From the NCBI GenBank assembly GCA_023435545.1, contig JAEYRQ010000570.1, forward strand, positions 1 to 5,721: a stretch of 5,721 bases of DNA, written 5' to 3'. Position numbers and translations under genes: made by a program. The notes below the pieces were generated by a model. That model saw only the letters and a list, made by a program, of their open reading frames with translations. It was not told the origin of the DNA and ran no database searches. This stretch comes from Pseudomonadota bacterium (GTDB lineage: Bacteria; Pseudomonadota; Alphaproteobacteria; Rhizobiales; Tepidamorphaceae). Shown piece after piece: positions 1-3,884 of this stretch. The first letter of the stretch is position 1, and each line of letters starts with the position of its first letter.

Positions 1-5
1 GGCAG

Positions 6-152
6 ATGGACTGGACGGTGATCGCCGGCTTCGGCGTCGCCGCCGTCATCCTGATCGCTCTCGCGGTCTTCCTGACCACCCGCGCCCGCGCCCGCCGCGA
101 GGCCGCCGCCGCCATGGCGGCGGTCGCCGCACAGATCACCACGAAAGGATAG
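6..152 (+). CDS. 48-aa single-helix membrane protein
   Basis: This short ORF (ATG at 6, TAG at 150-152) encodes a 48-residue protein. One hydrophobic helix spans about residues 5-25 (VIAGFGVAAVILIALAVFL). A basic stretch (TTRARARRE) and an Ala-rich tail follow, so it is probably an inner-membrane protein with N-out/C-in topology. The stop lies 4 nt before the ATG of the next gene, whose Shine-Dalgarno (AAAGGATAGG) sits over this gene's end, so the two are likely co-translated. Its place ahead of a holin-like gene and a spanin pair suggests a lysis-cassette accessory such as a pinholin, antiholin or structural anchor, but no family is recognised. Only 5 bases lie upstream of the ATG, so its own ribosome site cannot be judged and an upstream start cannot be excluded. 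Confidence 0.6.
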   Translation: MDWTVIAGFGVAAVILIALAVFLTTRARARREAAAAMAAVAAQITTKG

Positions 153-156
153 GCTC

Positions 157-438
157 ATGCCGACCATCATCATCATCGCGGCCGCCATACTCGTCGTCGC
201 GCTGGCCGCCTTCTATCTCGTCCCCGCCGTCCGCGGATTGTTCCGCGACAGCGAGGTGCTGCTCTATGCCCGGCTTCAGACCTTCGCCGGTCTCGCGCTC
301 GGCGCCATCGAACTGCTGGCCAGCATCGATCCTGGACTGATCGCGCCGTTCGTCGGCGAACAGTGGATGCCGTTCGTGCTGCTCTTGTCCGGCATCCTCA
401 CCGAGGTGCTCCGCCGCGCCCGGGCGGATGACCTCTAG
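157..438 (+). CDS. Holin-like small membrane protein (93 aa)
   Basis: The protein has 93 residues. A strong N-terminal transmembrane helix (about 4-22, beginning PTIIIIAAAILVV) is followed by a short charged linker (RGLFRDSEV). A second hydrophobic segment (about 37-54) and a third (about 68-85, MPFVLLLSGILTEVL) follow, and the protein ends in a basic-acidic tail (RRARADDL). Two or three helices in under 100 residues with a charged C-terminus fits class I/II holins. The gene lies directly before an Rz/Rz1-type pair, the usual holin position. A good Shine-Dalgarno (AAAGGATAGG) precedes the ATG. The TAG stop abuts the ATG of the i-spanin gene with no gap, which implies translational coupling. 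Holin function is inferred from topology and position; it could be another phage membrane protein. Confidence 0.7.
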   Translation: MPTIIIIAAAILVVALAAFYLVPAVRGLFRDSEVLLYARLQTFAGLALGAIELLASIDPGLIAPFVGEQWMPFVLLLSGILTEVLRRARADDL

Positions 439-660
439 ATGCCCGGGCTCGAATGGATCCTCGGCGGCGCCGGCGCGGTCATCCTCGCCCTGCTCGCCGC
501 CTTCATGAAGGGTCGGGCGGCCGGGCGCGATGCGGAGCGATCCCGCCAGCGCGACGCCGAACTGAAAGCTCACAAGACACGGGAGACCGTCGACGATGAA
601 GTACGCCGTTCTGATCCTGATGCTGTTCGTGGCCGGCTGCGCGACTGGTCCGGCGACTGA
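439..660 (+). CDS. i-spanin, Rz-like inner-membrane lysis protein
   Basis: This 73-aa protein has one N-terminal transmembrane helix (about 6-23). A charged, helix-forming stretch follows (about 24-57, KGRAAGRDAERSRQRDAELK), then a conserved-looking tail with DDEVRRSDPDAVRGRLRDW. An N-terminal anchor with a periplasmic coiled coil is the hallmark of Rz-type i-spanins, which bind a lipoprotein partner and help fuse inner and outer membranes after the wall is degraded. The main support is that a lipoprotein ORF starts inside its 3' end in another frame, the classic Rz/Rz1 overlap. At 73 aa it is much shorter than lambda Rz, but compact spanins are common in alphaproteobacterial phages. The ATG touches the TAG of the holin-like gene, and no strong ribosome site is seen, so it probably relies on coupling. 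Confidence 0.78.
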   Translation: MPGLEWILGGAGAVILALLAAFMKGRAAGRDAERSRQRDAELKAHKTRETVDDEVRRSDPDAVRGRLRDWSGD

Positions 661-784
661 CTGCGCCGGCTTCAAGCCGATCCGGCCGACGCCGGCCGAC
701 GTCGACGCGGTGTCGGACCGCCTCGCCGCCGAGATCCTGGCACACAATGAGTTCGGCCGCGCGCATTGCGGCTGGACGCGCTGA
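596..784 (+). CDS. o-spanin, Rz1-like outer-membrane lipoprotein
   Basis: This 62-aa lipoprotein precursor has a signal peptide MKYAVLILMLFVAGC with a clear lipobox (V12-A13-G14-C15), giving a mature lipoprotein of 48 residues. The mature part carries Cys23, a Pro-rich stretch FKPIRPTPADVD and the ending HNEFGRAHCGW with Cys58. I recognise this C-terminal pattern from o-spanin-type proteins of alphaproteobacterial prophages. The first 65 nt overlap the i-spanin gene in the +1 frame, so the pair is partly nested. A Shine-Dalgarno (ACGGGAG) ends 10 nt before the ATG. It would be exported by Sec, lipidated and sorted to the outer membrane to form the spanin complex with the gene at 439. The lipobox, overlap and position agree well, so this is one of the firmer calls here. 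Confidence 0.82.
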   Translation: MKYAVLILMLFVAGCATGPATDCAGFKPIRPTPADVDAVSDRLAAEILAHNEFGRAHCGWTR

Positions 785-928
785 CAACCAGCGGGACGGA
801 CCGGCGCTGACACGTCGGCCCGCCCCTGACCACCACGACGAACACGGGGATCGTCGCGAATGGCTGTCATGGACGTTATCGACGCTCAGATGCGGTCGCC
901 ACCTGGACCGCGAAAGGCGGTTAATCAC

Positions 929-1399
929 ATGTCGACGACCTATCGGCGGATCGAATGGGCCTCGGCGCTCTGCATGGTGATCTGGGGCGGGCTACTGGCG
1001 CTCCCCGGCGACTCGCTCGCGGCACATCCGGCCTATCGCCCGATCCTCTGGGTCGGCTGGCGCGAGGAAGAACTCGCCATCCTGATCGGCCTTGCGGGCA
1101 TCATCTGGTGCGCCGGCCTCTGGATCAACGGCCGGCTGGCGCCGTCACCCCTGCTGCGCATCGCCGGCTGCATCCTCGGCGCGGCGTTCTGGGGGAGCAT
1201 TGCCACGCTGCTCACGCTTCATTCGCACCGGACCGGCGTCTGGGAGCCGGCCGGCGCCGCCTATGCGGTGCTGGCCGCCTTCGACATCTGGTCCGGCTAT
1301 CACTCCGGCCGCGACCTGGCTGTGCAGAACCACCACACGGCCAGCAGGGTCATCGCGCGGATGAGGGGAGCCGGCCATGGGACCCGGGGGGATTGCTGA
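929..1399 (+). CDS. Four-helix membrane protein of unknown function
   Basis: The protein has 156 residues from the preferred ATG. Hydrophobic segments lie at about 9-26, 48-66, 75-97 and 107-122, so it looks like a four-helix inner-membrane protein. The loop at 44-49 is acidic (WREEEL), and the basic C-terminus (SRVIARMRG) is probably cytoplasmic. I do not recognise the family; position suggests a late phage envelope protein. An in-frame ATG at 860 would add 23 residues rich in Pro and Arg. I prefer 929 because a good Shine-Dalgarno (AAAGGCGG) lies about 9 nt upstream and the first helix then begins close to the N-terminus. The last 23 nt overlap the start of the next gene. The 144 nt before it (785-928) show no clear gene or hairpin. 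Confidence 0.7.
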   Translation: MSTTYRRIEWASALCMVIWGGLLALPGDSLAAHPAYRPILWVGWREEELAILIGLAGIIWCAGLWINGRLAPSPLLRIAGCILGAAFWGSIATLLTLHSHRTGVWEPAGAAYAVLAAFDIWSGYHSGRDLAVQNHHTASRVIARMRGAGHGTRGDC

Positions 1400-1622
1400 A
1401 TGGGCCGCGTTCCTGACCGGCTTCGCGGCCGTCGCCGCGATCCTGGTGGGGCTGGTGCGGGGCGCCCGCGCGCCGCGGGACGACAAGGGCAGGGCCGAGC
1501 CGCCGATCGCGGATGAACTGCGCTGGCTGTCGCGGCGGATCGATGCGATGGAGCGGAACCTGCATGGCACGCTGCAGGAGATCCGGCGCGATACCGCCGA
1601 GCTGCTGCGCCGGCGGGATTGA
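1377..1622 (+). CDS. Membrane-anchored coiled-coil protein (81 aa)
   Basis: One hydrophobic helix spans about residues 7-27 (AEWAAFLTGFAAVAAILVGLV). A short basic linker follows, then a charged amphipathic stretch to the end (about 43-81) with regularly spaced Leu, Ile and Met (ELRWLSRRIDAMERN, TLQEIRRDTAELLRRRD), which predicts a cytoplasmic coiled coil. The start is set by a strong Shine-Dalgarno (GAGGGGAG) 7 nt before the ATG, and it overlaps the upstream gene by 23 nt. This anchor-plus-coil layout occurs in several small phage proteins (holin-associated, Rz-like, tail-associated). Without a partner the role is unassigned. The gene ends 10 nt from the stop of a convergent minus-strand gene, and no obvious T-tailed terminator separates them. 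Confidence 0.7.
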   Translation: MGPGGIAEWAAFLTGFAAVAAILVGLVRGARAPRDDKGRAEPPIADELRWLSRRIDAMERNLHGTLQEIRRDTAELLRRRD

Positions 1623-1632
1623 GACGGGGTGG

Positions 1633-1788
1633 TCAGCCGGCCCGCGCGTCGATCTCCGCCTGGTCCATCTCCACCAGCGCCATCGCCATCAGACAGGCGA
1701 CCAGCTCGAGGCCGAGCGCATCGGCCTCTGCGCCGGCGGCGACGATCGCCTCGCGCAGGGCCGCAATCCGTTGCTGCCGATCGTCCAT
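1633..1788 (-). CDS. 51-aa helical protein, homologous to the ORF at 5106-5246
   Basis: The minus-strand ATG is at 1788-1786 and the TGA at 1635-1633. The 51-residue product begins MDDRQQRIAALREAIV and continues through EADALGLELVACLMAMALVE. It looks wholly helical, with a charged N-terminus and a hydrophobic second half. The gene is supported by a G-rich ribosome site (GAGGGGG) just before the ATG, an 8-nt gap after the upstream minus-strand gene, and above all homology to the 46-aa product at 5106-5246: RIAAL, EADALGL, LVA and AMA are shared at the same spacing, about 22 of 40 residues identical with no gap. Conservation between two loci is strong evidence that this very short frame is translated. 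Function is unknown; the size and amphipathic character suit a small regulatory or protein-binding peptide. Confidence 0.72.
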   Translation of the reverse strand: MDDRQQRIAALREAIVAAGAEADALGLELVACLMAMALVEMDQAEIDARAG

Positions 1789-1796
1789 CCCCCTCA

Positions 1797-2138
1797 CTAT
1801 CCCGCCGCCTCATAGGCGGTCTCCGCCGCATGAGCGGCCTCCCTGGCCGTGTCCTCGTAGCTCGTGCCGGCGTTCCTGTAGCCGCGGCTGACGGCCCATC
1901 GCCAGCGATCCCCCTGCGGCCCGCCCTCGACCCTGTAGATCCTCAGATAGTCGCCCCGCGGCAGGCCGGCCACGTGGAAGTCGTCCGGGTTCCTGTCATC
2001 GTCCGGCCATGTGCGGCGCCATGTCATGCGGATCGGTAGCTCGGGATCGGTCATCGGCAACATGGGAGCGCCGGGGTTGATCTGCGTCAAGCGGGCGCCG
2101 GCGGCGGATGGGAACGGGACGCGAACAAACTGTGCCAC
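1797..2138 (-). CDS. Hypothetical Trp/Asp-rich protein
   Basis: From a GTG at 2138 the product has 113 residues; ATGs at 2063 and 2054 would give about 88 and 85. Codons between the GTG and those ATGs end mostly in G or C, which favours the long form, but its Shine-Dalgarno-like AAGG touches the GTG, so the start is uncertain. A soluble core (about 38-90) is rich in Trp, Asp and Arg (TWRRTWPDDDRNPDD, GGPQGDRWRWAVSRGYR), and an Ala-rich helix (TAREAAHAAETAYEAAG) ends the protein. The GDRWRWAV...AGT followed by an Ala-rich helix resembles small uncharacterised phage proteins, but I assign no family. It forms a two-gene minus-strand unit with the 51-aa gene 8 nt downstream. A 10-bp inverted repeat flanks the GTG. 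Confidence 0.6.
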   Translation of the reverse strand: MAQFVRVPFPSAAGARLTQINPGAPMLPMTDPELPIRMTWRRTWPDDDRNPDDFHVAGLPRGDYLRIYRVEGGPQGDRWRWAVSRGYRNAGTSYEDTAREAAHAAETAYEAAG

Positions 2139-2171
2139 CTTGTGTGCCGACGCAAACCGCTTTTGTTCGCG
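2120..2171. repeat. 10-bp perfect inverted repeat around a minus-strand start
   Basis: CGCGAACAAA at 2120-2129 is repeated in inverted form, TTTGTTCGCG, at 2162-2171, with 32 nt between. The arms flank the GTG start of the minus-strand gene at 2138. As DNA this could be a paired protein site. As mRNA it would be a stem holding the start region in its loop. The repeat is seen directly; the role is inferred. Confidence 0.5.
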
Positions 2172-2199
2172 CCAGCTGCGCGTACTGCGCGATCGCCCG

Positions 2200-2228
2200 T
2201 TGACCTCGAAGCCTTTGGTCTGTAGGCA
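2200..2228 (+). promoter_or_regulatory. Possible tRNA promoter
   Basis: TTGACC at 2200-2205 matches the -35 consensus at five of six bases. It is followed, at a 17-nt spacing, by TAGGCA at 2223-2228, a poor -10 match. Transcription would start near 2235, about 5 nt before the mature tRNA, which is a sensible distance. The weak -10 keeps this tentative. Confidence 0.35.
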
Positions 2229-2339
2229 ATCCGCCCAGCGGAGACGTGGCCGAGCGGTCGAAGGCGGCGGTTTGCTAAACCGTTATACCGGGAAACTGGT
2301 ATCGAGGGTTCGAATCCCTCCGTCTCCGCCTTACCTACA
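2221..2339. repeat. Inverted repeat flanking the tRNA
   Basis: TGTAGGCAA at 2221-2229 faces TTACCTACA at 2331-2339. Eight of nine bases could pair, the exception being C2227 opposite A2333. In addition G2238-C2239 can pair with G2328-C2329, extending the acceptor helix. The precursor could therefore close on itself outside the mature tRNA. The repeat may aid processing, be a recombination-site arm, or be chance. Confidence 0.4.
2240..2328 (+). tRNA. tRNA-Ser(GCU)
   Basis: The gene folds as a complete class II tRNA. The acceptor stem is 2240-2246 (GGAGACG) with 2321-2327 (CGTCTCC), with G2328 as discriminator. The D stem is 2249-2251/2263-2265. The anticodon stem is 2267-2271/2279-2283, with loop TTGCTAA at 2272-2278 and anticodon GCT at 2274-2276. 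A long variable arm carries the pairing ATACC/GGTAT. The T stem is 2304-2308/2316-2320, with loop TTCGAAT. The anticodon and long variable arm identify serine and codons AGC/AGU. CCA is not fully encoded: the bases after G2328 are CCT, so the final A must be added enzymatically. Both sides carry accessory, phage-type genes. It may be a chromosomal tRNA used as an integration site or a tRNA carried by the element. Confidence 0.95.
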
Positions 2340-2360
2340 ATAAAATCAATGACTTAGGCG

Positions 2361-2366
2361 TTTTTT
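2361..2366 (+). terminator. T-tract after the tRNA, weak terminator
   Basis: Six T residues lie 32 nt after the tRNA end, preceded by only a weak CCTA/TAGG pairing (2334-2337 with 2355-2358). This could end the tRNA transcript, but the stem is poor, so the call is tentative. Confidence 0.3.
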
Positions 2367-2408
2367 CAGGGACAGGCATAGCTTTTGCCATAACGGTGCC
2401 CCCCAACG

Positions 2409-2433
2409 AAAAAGCCCCGACCGAAGCCGGGGC
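2409..2433 (-). terminator. Rho-independent terminator of the minus-strand operon
   Basis: GCCCCG (2414-2419) pairs with CGGGGC (2428-2433) around an 8-nt loop that can add one more C-G pair. Read on the minus strand, the hairpin is followed by TTTTT (2413-2409), the standard intrinsic terminator form. It lies about 30 nt beyond the stop of the last minus-strand gene (2464), so it fits as the end of that operon. Confidence 0.8.
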
Positions 2434-2440
2434 CTTCAGT

Positions 2441-2454
2441 CCGCACATGTGCGG
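2441..2454. repeat. 14-bp perfect palindrome
   Basis: CCGCACATGTGCGG is a perfect palindrome lying between the last stop of the minus-strand operon and its terminator. It may be a protein-binding site or a small hairpin that protects the 3' end of the mRNA. On the plus strand it is followed by TTTGAT, too weak a tail for a confident terminator. Confidence 0.5.
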
Positions 2455-2463
2455 TTTGATCGC

Positions 2464-2658
2464 CTACCCGCTGGCAACCCACGGCGCCACCCGCCGGGCG
2501 CACCCGGACACATGCACCCCGAACAGGATCACCGGCCCCAGGCACCGCGTCCAAGGCGAGCGCGGTCCGTTGCTCTCGGCGATGCGCACCGCAACGTCTA
2601 GGACGATCCGGGCCGTGCGCAGCATTACGAGCGCCATCAGGGTGCGTATCAGGCGCAT
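2464..2658 (-). CDS. 64-aa hypothetical protein, last gene of the minus operon
   Basis: This 64-residue protein starts MRLIRTLMALVMLRTARIVL. It has a basic-hydrophobic amphipathic first half, a short charged middle (AESNGPRSPW) and a second hydrophobic patch (CLGPVILFGVHVSGC). It may associate with membranes, but no clean transmembrane helix is certain. The ATG lies inside the end of the upstream gene (overlap 2649-2658, ATGCGCCTGA), with a GAAGG-like ribosome site upstream. Third codon positions are mostly G or C, as expected for a real gene here. The operon terminator follows closely. No family is recognised, and being short and unconserved within the window it is the least certain of the four operon genes. 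Confidence 0.55.
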   Translation of the reverse strand: MRLIRTLMALVMLRTARIVLDVAVRIAESNGPRSPWTRCLGPVILFGVHVSGCARRVAPWVASG

Positions 2659-2897
2659 GGCGTCGCCTTCGCCTTGTGCAGGATCGTCGCGGCGAGAGTG
2701 GAATGCCGCTCAAGCCGTTCCGCAGCCATCTCCAGCGCTTGCGCGATTGCGTCGGCGATATGGATGGCCCCGATCCCGTCGCGCTCGTCCTCGACGATTG
2801 AATATGCGCCGATCCGGGACAGCATGATCAGGGTCAAGGCTTCGTTGAAGGTGTTCTCGGCGTCGCGCTCGATCTCCTTTGCGTCGGTGTCGGTCAT
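2649..2897 (-). CDS. 82-aa hypothetical protein, possible paralogue of its neighbour
   Basis: The protein is acidic and helix-rich: MTDTDAKEIERDAENTF, then LIMLSRIGAYSIVED, then AIAQALEMAAERLERH. It probably forms a small cytoplasmic helical bundle. Its ATG overlaps the previous gene's TGA as ATGA (2897-2894), so translation is coupled. The R-[IM]-(x)-GAY core, the MTD start and the overall layout resemble the 74-aa protein encoded just upstream, which suggests an old tandem duplication. The resemblance is weak and needs one gap. No known domain is seen. The C-terminus (KAKATPCA) overlaps the next gene by 10 nt. Confidence 0.68.
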   Translation of the reverse strand: MTDTDAKEIERDAENTFNEALTLIMLSRIGAYSIVEDERDGIGAIHIADAIAQALEMAAERLERHSTLAATILHKAKATPCA

Positions 2898-3118
2898 TGT
2901 CCCTTCCTCGCCTTCTGCAGTTCCTCGATCGCGGTCATCATTTCGCAGACGCCATCGTGAGCGATGGTCATCGCCTCAAGGATGGCGTAGCCCAGTTCGT
3001 CGGACTTGAGTCCGCCGCCATCGCACTCGGCGACATACGCCCCCGCCATCCTTGCGAGGCTGACCATGCCCAGCGTGCGGCAGTAGGTCCGGCCGATGTC
3101 CTTTTCCGCGTCAGTCAT
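2894..3118 (-). CDS. 74-aa hypothetical protein of the repressor-controlled operon
   Basis: The product begins MTDAEKDIGRTYCRTLG. It carries the segment SLARMAGAYVAECDGGG and ends in a charged helix (MMTAIEELQKARKGQ). It is probably soluble and helical, with a Gly-rich turn in the middle. Its ATG lies 1 nt after the stop of the upstream gene, with a strong G-rich ribosome site (GAGGGGGAATGAG) over that junction. Its stop overlaps the next ATG as ATGA. The similarity in layout to the 82-aa downstream product (MTD start, R-x-(x)-GAY, acidic turn, Ala-rich helix) suggests paralogy. I do not recognise a family. Confidence 0.7.
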   Translation of the reverse strand: MTDAEKDIGRTYCRTLGMVSLARMAGAYVAECDGGGLKSDELGYAILEAMTIAHDGVCEMMTAIEELQKARKGQ

Positions 3119-3119
3119 C

Positions 3120-3476
3120 TCATTCCCCCTCTCGATGATTGGTGGATTCCGTCAGGTATTGGACGTGCTTGATCAGCTTGATCATGTCGGCGCGCTCGTT
3201 GGGCGACATCGCCAGGACAGTCCGGCCGATCGGGTCGCGGTCCATTGCCCTCAAGTCCGCCTGCCGCCGCGCTTCGGCGCGCGGCTGCATGGCCGCCATC
3301 CAGAGGGCTGCCTCGCGCCGGCCGCGATGGACCGGGTAGTGATACTCGGTCCCGTCTGGCCAGCGTTCCCGGACGGCCCATTGCCGGCGGGTCTTCCCGT
3401 CGAACAGGACAAAATCCGGACTGAAGGTCGGTCCCTTCGGATACGGCGCGAACGGCACAACATTGGTGTTCCCCAC
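3120..3476 (-). CDS. 118-aa hypothetical protein, first gene of the minus operon
   Basis: The start is a GTG at 3476 with an ideal Shine-Dalgarno (AAGGAG, complement of 3484-3489) 7 nt upstream, which fixes the start well. The 118-residue protein has a Pro-rich opening (VPFAPYPKGPTFSPD) and an aromatic middle (RRQWAVRERWPDGTEYHYPVHRG). A basic helical part follows (RAEARRQADLRAMDRD), then the C-terminal segment SPNERADMIKLIKHVQYL. It is soluble and basic overall, and no named family is recognised. It is first behind a promoter overlapped by two palindromes and divergent from an XRE regulator. It is therefore probably repressed in the same way as an early phage operon or a stress-induced cassette. 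Confidence 0.72.
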   Translation of the reverse strand: MGNTNVVPFAPYPKGPTFSPDFVLFDGKTRRQWAVRERWPDGTEYHYPVHRGRREAALWMAAMQPRAEARRQADLRAMDRDPIGRTVLAMSPNERADMIKLIKHVQYLTESTNHREGE

Positions 3477-3500
3477 GGCGTTGCTCCTTGTGAGAGTTTC

Positions 3501-3516
3501 TGATACCTTAGTATCA
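3501..3516. promoter_or_regulatory. Operator 1, palindrome near the operon transcription start
   Basis: TGATACCTTAGTATCA has perfect TGATAC/GTATCA half-sites around a 4-bp centre. It lies just downstream of the minus-strand -10 box, where a bound repressor would block RNA polymerase. A second near-copy lies with its centre 24 bp away. The binder is probably the XRE protein encoded at 3546 (inferred). Confidence 0.75.
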
Positions 3517-3517
3517 A

Positions 3518-3546
3518 ATCATATTGACACCTAAGTATCAAGTCCA
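3518..3546 (-). promoter_or_regulatory. Promoter of the minus-strand operon
   Basis: Read on the minus strand, TGGACT (3546-3541, four of six bases of the -35 consensus) is followed after 17 nt by TATGAT (3523-3518, five of six of -10). Transcription would start near 3511, giving a leader of about 35 nt that contains the AAGGAG site of the first gene. Operator 2 occupies the spacer and operator 1 the start site. Confidence 0.6.
3524..3541. promoter_or_regulatory. Operator 2, imperfect palindrome in the promoter spacer
   Basis: TTGACACCTAAGTATCAA has half-sites TTGACAC and GTATCAA that match as an inverted repeat with one mismatch. It fills the spacer of the minus-strand promoter and ends 4 nt before the ATG of the XRE gene, so occupancy could also affect that gene (autoregulation). 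Confidence 0.7.
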
Positions 3547-3785
3547 TGCTGATATCGCCTGCCCAACTCCGCGCCGCTCGTCACCTTGCGAGTCTCTCGC
3601 AGGCGGACATCGCCGAGCAAACCGGCCTGTCCCTACCGACCATCAAGCGCGCCGAGAGCGAGCGGAACGTGTCGGTATCGGCTGATGCTGTTGCCGCCAT
3701 CCGCGCCGCACTGGAGGCGGCCGGTGTCGAGTTCATCGCGGAGAATGGTGGCGGGCCAGGAGTGAGGCTTAGGAAAGGCGAATGA
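3546..3785 (+). CDS. XRE-family helix-turn-helix repressor
   Basis: This 79-aa DNA-binding protein has an HTH at about residues 17-38: SLSQADIAEQTGLS (helix, turn), then LPTIKRAES (recognition helix). The C-terminal part (DAVAAIRAALEAAGVEFIAENGGGPGVRLRKG) is the typical ending of a short alphaproteobacterial Cro/CI-like regulator family, so the gene looks full length. There is no separate dimerisation or protease domain, so SOS-type self-cleavage is unlikely. It diverges from the four-gene minus operon, and two palindromes lie in the 69 bp between them. The likely role is repressor of that operon and perhaps of itself. No Shine-Dalgarno precedes the ATG, and the upstream palindrome ends 4 nt away, so the mRNA may be leaderless, as known for lambda cI from PRM. 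Family call firm; regulatory target inferred. Confidence 0.88.
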   Translation: MLISPAQLRAARHLASLSQADIAEQTGLSLPTIKRAESERNVSVSADAVAAIRAALEAAGVEFIAENGGGPGVRLRKGE

Positions 3786-3843
3786 CGACGGAACCACGCG
3801 AACCCCGGCGCGCGCGGCGACTCCCCATGCCCGCGCACGTTGT

Positions 3844-3860
3844 GTTAGGCTTTCCCTAAC
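3844..3860. other. Short hairpin upstream of the lipoprotein gene
   Basis: GTTAGG (3844-3849) and CCTAAC (3855-3860) form a 6-bp stem with a 5-nt loop, and outer bases (TTGT / ACAACAA) can partly extend it. No T-tract follows, so it is more likely a regulatory site or 5' leader hairpin than a terminator. The rest of 3786-3884 shows no gene. Confidence 0.35.
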
Positions 3861-3884
3861 CAACAACAGGGCTGGGGAAACGTT

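Noticed and set aside
136..870. Long minus-strand open frame (244 codons) opposite the lysis-type genes
   Set aside because: It is opposite well-supported plus-strand genes with signal and membrane features. Its composition (Arg/Gly/Asp-rich, low complexity) is typical of antisense frames in high-GC DNA.
860..928. Upstream in-frame start for the four-helix membrane protein
   Set aside because: It would add a Pro/Arg-rich stretch before the first helix, while ATG 929 has a better placed Shine-Dalgarno. It is kept only as an alternative.
1145..1831. Minus-strand open frame of 228 codons
   Set aside because: The Arg/Gly-rich translation lies opposite the four-helix protein and the coiled-coil protein, and it conflicts with the 51-aa gene supported by a paralogue.
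2304..2330. tRNA 3' end as one half of an attachment-site pair
   Set aside because: I saw no second copy of the tRNA 3' sequence in the window and no integrase. The idea cannot be supported here, although the other copy could lie outside.
2011..2343. Plus-strand frame running through the tRNA
   Set aside because: The frame covers the whole tRNA and is opposite the minus-strand gene at 1797-2138. There is no ribosome site or recognisable protein.
2396..2827. Plus-strand frame over the terminator and minus operon
   Set aside because: It contradicts the coupled minus-strand gene order, and its Arg/Ser/Pro-rich translation looks like a shadow.
3524..3529. Perfect TTGACA as a plus-strand -35 box for the XRE gene
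   Set aside because: A -10 at normal spacing would fall after the ATG and transcription would start inside the gene. The match is explained by operator 2.
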